Below are positions 31,753-34,112 of a stretch of DNA of 34,112 nucleotides, in pieces. This DNA is from Acetobacteraceae bacterium (GTDB lineage: Bacteria; Pseudomonadota; Alphaproteobacteria; Acetobacterales; Acetobacteraceae). The notes beneath the pieces were generated by a model. That model was not told the origin of the DNA, did not search any database, and saw nothing but the letters and a program-made list of their open reading frames with translations. The position numbers and the translations under genes are program-made. Position 1 is the first letter of the stretch; each line of letters opens with the position of its first letter. The DNA lies in contig JANWXJ010000159.1 of assembly GCA_025055335.1 (NCBI GenBank), positions 1 to 34,112 of the forward strand. Reading direction: 5' to 3'.

Positions 31753-34112
31753 CTACCGGCTCCGGGCGATCACCGCAAGCGCCGCCGCGCTGATCGAGAC
31801 CTGGGAGAGGAGCGGCGTCACGTCCCTGAGGAACCCCCAGCGCTCGTAGGGCGAGGGATCCTGCGGCACCACCACGAGAGAGCCGGGCGGCACCGGCGGC
31901 CCGCCCGCCTGCCAGCCCGACAGCCCCGCCGGCGCCGACTGCCTGTTCGGCAGCACGACGAAGGCGCGCGAAGGATCGGCGAAGCGCTGCAGATCCCCCG
32001 CCGCCCGCACATAGTCCGCCGCCCGCCAGCCGGACTGGAACTGCCCCGGATTGAGCACCGCCCCAACCACCGTCACCTCGTTCGGGCGCTTCGGGATGGC
32101 GATCAGGTCGCCCGGTTCGAGCAGCACATCGAGCTCGGGCCGGGCGGCGAGGATCACCGGGTTCGCCTCCACCACCATGCGGCCGGCGGCGCGCGCCTCG
32201 CGCAGAGCGGCGGCAAGCTCCCGCCCGGCGGTGATGGCGGCGGCGAGATCCCCGCCCCGCCCGCCGGCGCCGATCATGCCCTGCGCCCCCGCCACCTGCA
32301 GCAGCGACTGCTCGAGCTCCCGCGCCGAGCGTTCGAAGCCCTGCTGCTGGCGCTGGCGCACGCTCTCTCGCGTGAACACCGCGCCATAGGGATAGGCCTG
32401 CGGCGTCAGCCCGCCGGCGCGGGCGAGCAGCTCCGACAGACGCTCGCCGCGGCGGATGTCGTACACCCCGGGCCGCACCACCTCGCCGAGCAGCGTGACG
32501 GGGCCGACCTCCCGGTCGCCGAAGCCGCGGGAGATGCGCAGCGTGTCGCGCGGGGAAAGCCGCACGGCGGCGAAGTTGCGGCTGCGCAGGTCGAGCAGCG
32601 CGCGGGTCAGCGGCACGGTGCCGGCCGGGTCGTTCGGCTCGCGCGCGAACTCCCCGGCGGAGAGGTCGGCGCTGTCGGCCGGGCCGCCGGCCGCGGCCAG
32701 CATCTGATCCAGCCCGGTGTTGTCGAGGATGGGATAGAGGCCGGGCAGGCGCGCCTCGCCGCCGATCAGCACCGCTTGGTCGAGCAGGAACACGAGGAGC
32801 GCCGGATAGTCGCGGAACACCGCCGGGCAGGGGGGCGAGCCGATGTCGGGGAAGCCCGCCCCGCGCGCATGGGCGAAGCGCTGGGGAGAGGCGCGGGCGG
32901 CCACCGCCAGCGCCTGCAGCGCGGGGCAGGCCTCGGCGTCCGGGGGCTCGCCGCGCAAGGCCCGCTGCACCGGGGGCGAGGCGAGGAACAGCACATCCGC
33001 CTGGCCGAGCAGGACCACCTCGTCGGCCTCGGCAAGCGTGAGGTTCGCCTGCCCCCCCAGCACCCGGCCGAGATCGAAGGGGAGGAAGCGCCGCACCCGG
33101 GTTGCCGGATCCACCCGCCATACCACCCCCATGCGCACATAGGGATCGGGGCGGATCAGCCGCGGATCGGCGAGCAGGCTGCGCAGCGTCGGCCGCCCGG
33201 CGGCCGAGCGCGTGACGGGCGCCGTCACATGCCCGACAAGGCGAAGCGCATTGGCCGGCACATCGGCCGAGGGCTGGACCAGCACCGCATCGCCGCGCCG
33301 CAGCAGGGTTTCCGGCCCGATCTCGGCGAAGGACCGGCGCCCGCCGGCATCGGTGCCGACACGGAGGAAGCGGTTGCCGGCCGGCCGCAGCGGCTCCCCG
33401 GCGAGGGCGAGCAGCACGGAGAGCGAGGCGGCATTGGCCCCGGGGGGAAGCTCGTAGATCCCCGGGCGCGTCGCGTCCCCGCCGATCGCCACCACCGGGC
33501 CGAGCGGCGGGATCACCACCTGCTCCCCCTCGCGCAGCGAGAGATCGGGCGCCTCGCCTTGGCCCGCGAGCACGGCGTAGAGATCGAGCGTGCGCGCCCC
33601 CGCCGGCCCCTCGACCCGGATCGCCCGGAGCGAGCCCGTCCGCTTCACCCCGCCCGCCGCGATCAGCGCATCCAGCACCGAGGCGAGGGCGGGCAGCGCC
33701 ACGACACCCGGGCGCTCGGTCTCGCCCGCCACCAGCACGCCGATCTGGCGTATCTCGCCGACCGAGACGAAGGCCTCCGACCCGCCGAGTTCGCGGTTGG
33801 CGCGTTCCGCCAGCTCCGCCCGCAGATCGCGCAGGCTGCGGCCGGCGGCGGGGATGGGCGGCAGGTCGGGCAGGACGAGCAGCCCGTCGCGGCCGATGCG
33901 CGCGCGGTGGGTGGCGCGGGCGCGGCCGCGCAGGATCACCACCACCTCGTCGTCGCGGCCGAGCACATAGCCCTCGGGCACCGCGCCGAGCGGCGGCGGG
34001 CCGGCGGGGCCGGCGCGCAGCGAGTCGTAGCCGAACTGCCGGAGCGGTGCGGCCAGCTCGAGCCGGGCGGCGAAGAACGCCTCGACGGCGGAGGGCGGCT
34101 CGGCCGGTTCCG
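31753..34112 (-). CDS. Polysaccharide biosynthesis/export protein with multiple SLBB domains (5' end outside window)
   Basis: The frame stays open from the TAG at 31753-31755 through the right edge; the track start at 33981 is only an internal GTG. The visible 786 or so residues begin with SAVEAFFAARLELAAPLRQFGYDSL, then a Wza-type polysaccharide-export domain (GYVLGRDDEVVVILRG). Roughly six SLBB-like repeats follow, for example IGVLVAGETERPGVVALPAL, VAIGGDATRPGIYELPPG, VLIGGEARLPGLYPIL, VTLLGEVVRPGVYDIRRG and VTVVGAVLNPGQFQSG. A hydrophobic tail near the C-terminus (SQVSISAAALAVIA) may anchor it. Relatives form outer-membrane or periplasmic channels for capsule or exopolysaccharide. The signal peptide, if any, lies outside the window. 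No other polysaccharide gene is visible. Confidence 0.9.
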   Translation of the reverse strand, partial: EPAEPPSAVEAFFAARLELAAPLRQFGYDSLRAGPAGPPPLGAVPEGYVLGRDDEVVVILRGRARATHRARIGRDGLLVLPDLPPIPAAGRSLRDLRAELAERANRELGGSEAFVSVGEIRQIGVLVAGETERPGVVALPALASVLDALIAAGGVKRTGSLRAIRVEGPAGARTLDLYAVLAGQGEAPDLSLREGEQVVIPPLGPVVAIGGDATRPGIYELPPGANAASLSVLLALAGEPLRPAGNRFLRVGTDAGGRRSFAEIGPETLLRRGDAVLVQPSADVPANALRLVGHVTAPVTRSAAGRPTLRSLLADPRLIRPDPYVRMGVVWRVDPATRVRRFLPFDLGRVLGGQANLTLAEADEVVLLGQADVLFLASPPVQRALRGEPPDAEACPALQALAVAARASPQRFAHARGAGFPDIGSPPCPAVFRDYPALLVFLLDQAVLIGGEARLPGLYPILDNTGLDQMLAAAGGPADSADLSAGEFAREPNDPAGTVPLTRALLDLRSRNFAAVRLSPRDTLRISRGFGDREVGPVTLLGEVVRPGVYDIRRGERLSELLARAGGLTPQAYPYGAVFTRESVRQRQQQGFERSARELEQSLLQVAGAQGMIGAGGRGGDLAAAITAGRELAAALREARAAGRMVVEANPVILAARPELDVLLEPGDLIAIPKRPNEVTVVGAVLNPGQFQSGWRAADYVRAAGDLQRFADPSRAFVVLPNRQSAPAGLSGWQAGGPPVPPGSLVVVPQDPSPYERWGFLRDVTPLLSQVSISAAALAVIARSR

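Overview
The window is very GC-rich, densely coding DNA from a bacterial chromosome. Gene content and order point to an alphaproteobacterium, probably Acetobacteraceae/Rhodospirillales. The main clues are the TIGR02186-type protein, the Tim44-like/mltA/smr neighbourhood, the maf-ppsR-hemE neighbourhood and alphaproteobacterial SecB. The family-level assignment is inference. I see no rRNA, tRNA, CRISPR array, insertion sequence or phage gene.

Layout. (1) 1-9.1 kb holds housekeeping and stress genes: the tail of an unknown protein, trpS, a convergent secreted 5'-nucleotidase, a TauE/SafE exporter with a TIGR02186-type membrane protein and a UspA protein, the Fe-S carrier Nfu, a RutE-like nitroreductase, an orphan OmpR-type response regulator, and ribA coupled to an L,D-transpeptidase. 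(2) 9.2-19.2 kb is one minus-strand operon. It encodes three tandem paralogous family-5 solute-binding proteins, a complete Dpp/Opp-type ABC transporter (two ATPases, two permeases) and, last, a phosphodiesterase of the alkaline-phosphatase superfamily with no export signal. Gene junctions are overlaps or gaps of at most about 15 nt, and a perfect 12-bp inverted repeat lies in the leader. The simplest model is uptake of a family of related, perhaps phosphodiester-containing, solutes followed by hydrolysis in the cytoplasm. (3) 19.4-27.9 kb carries murJ, secB and a histidine phosphatase on minus, then Tim44-like, mltA, lutABC (lactate oxidation), smr and a small XRE regulator on plus. (4) 28.0-31.7 kb carries a PepSY-TM protein, maf and ppsR on minus, and hemE on plus. 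(5) The right edge is a 5'-truncated polysaccharide-export protein with repeated SLBB domains.

The two most interesting places are these. First, the 326-bp ppsR-hemE divergent spacer: this gene pair flanks the replication origin in Caulobacter and Rickettsia, and here the spacer carries a cluster of DnaA-box-like nonamers, so it is a candidate chromosomal oriC. Second, the three-receptor ABC/phosphodiesterase operon, whose substrate is unknown. In addition, lutABC sits between mltA and smr, and aroE-coaE-dnaQ is missing downstream of maf, so the conserved origin-proximal cluster has been rearranged.
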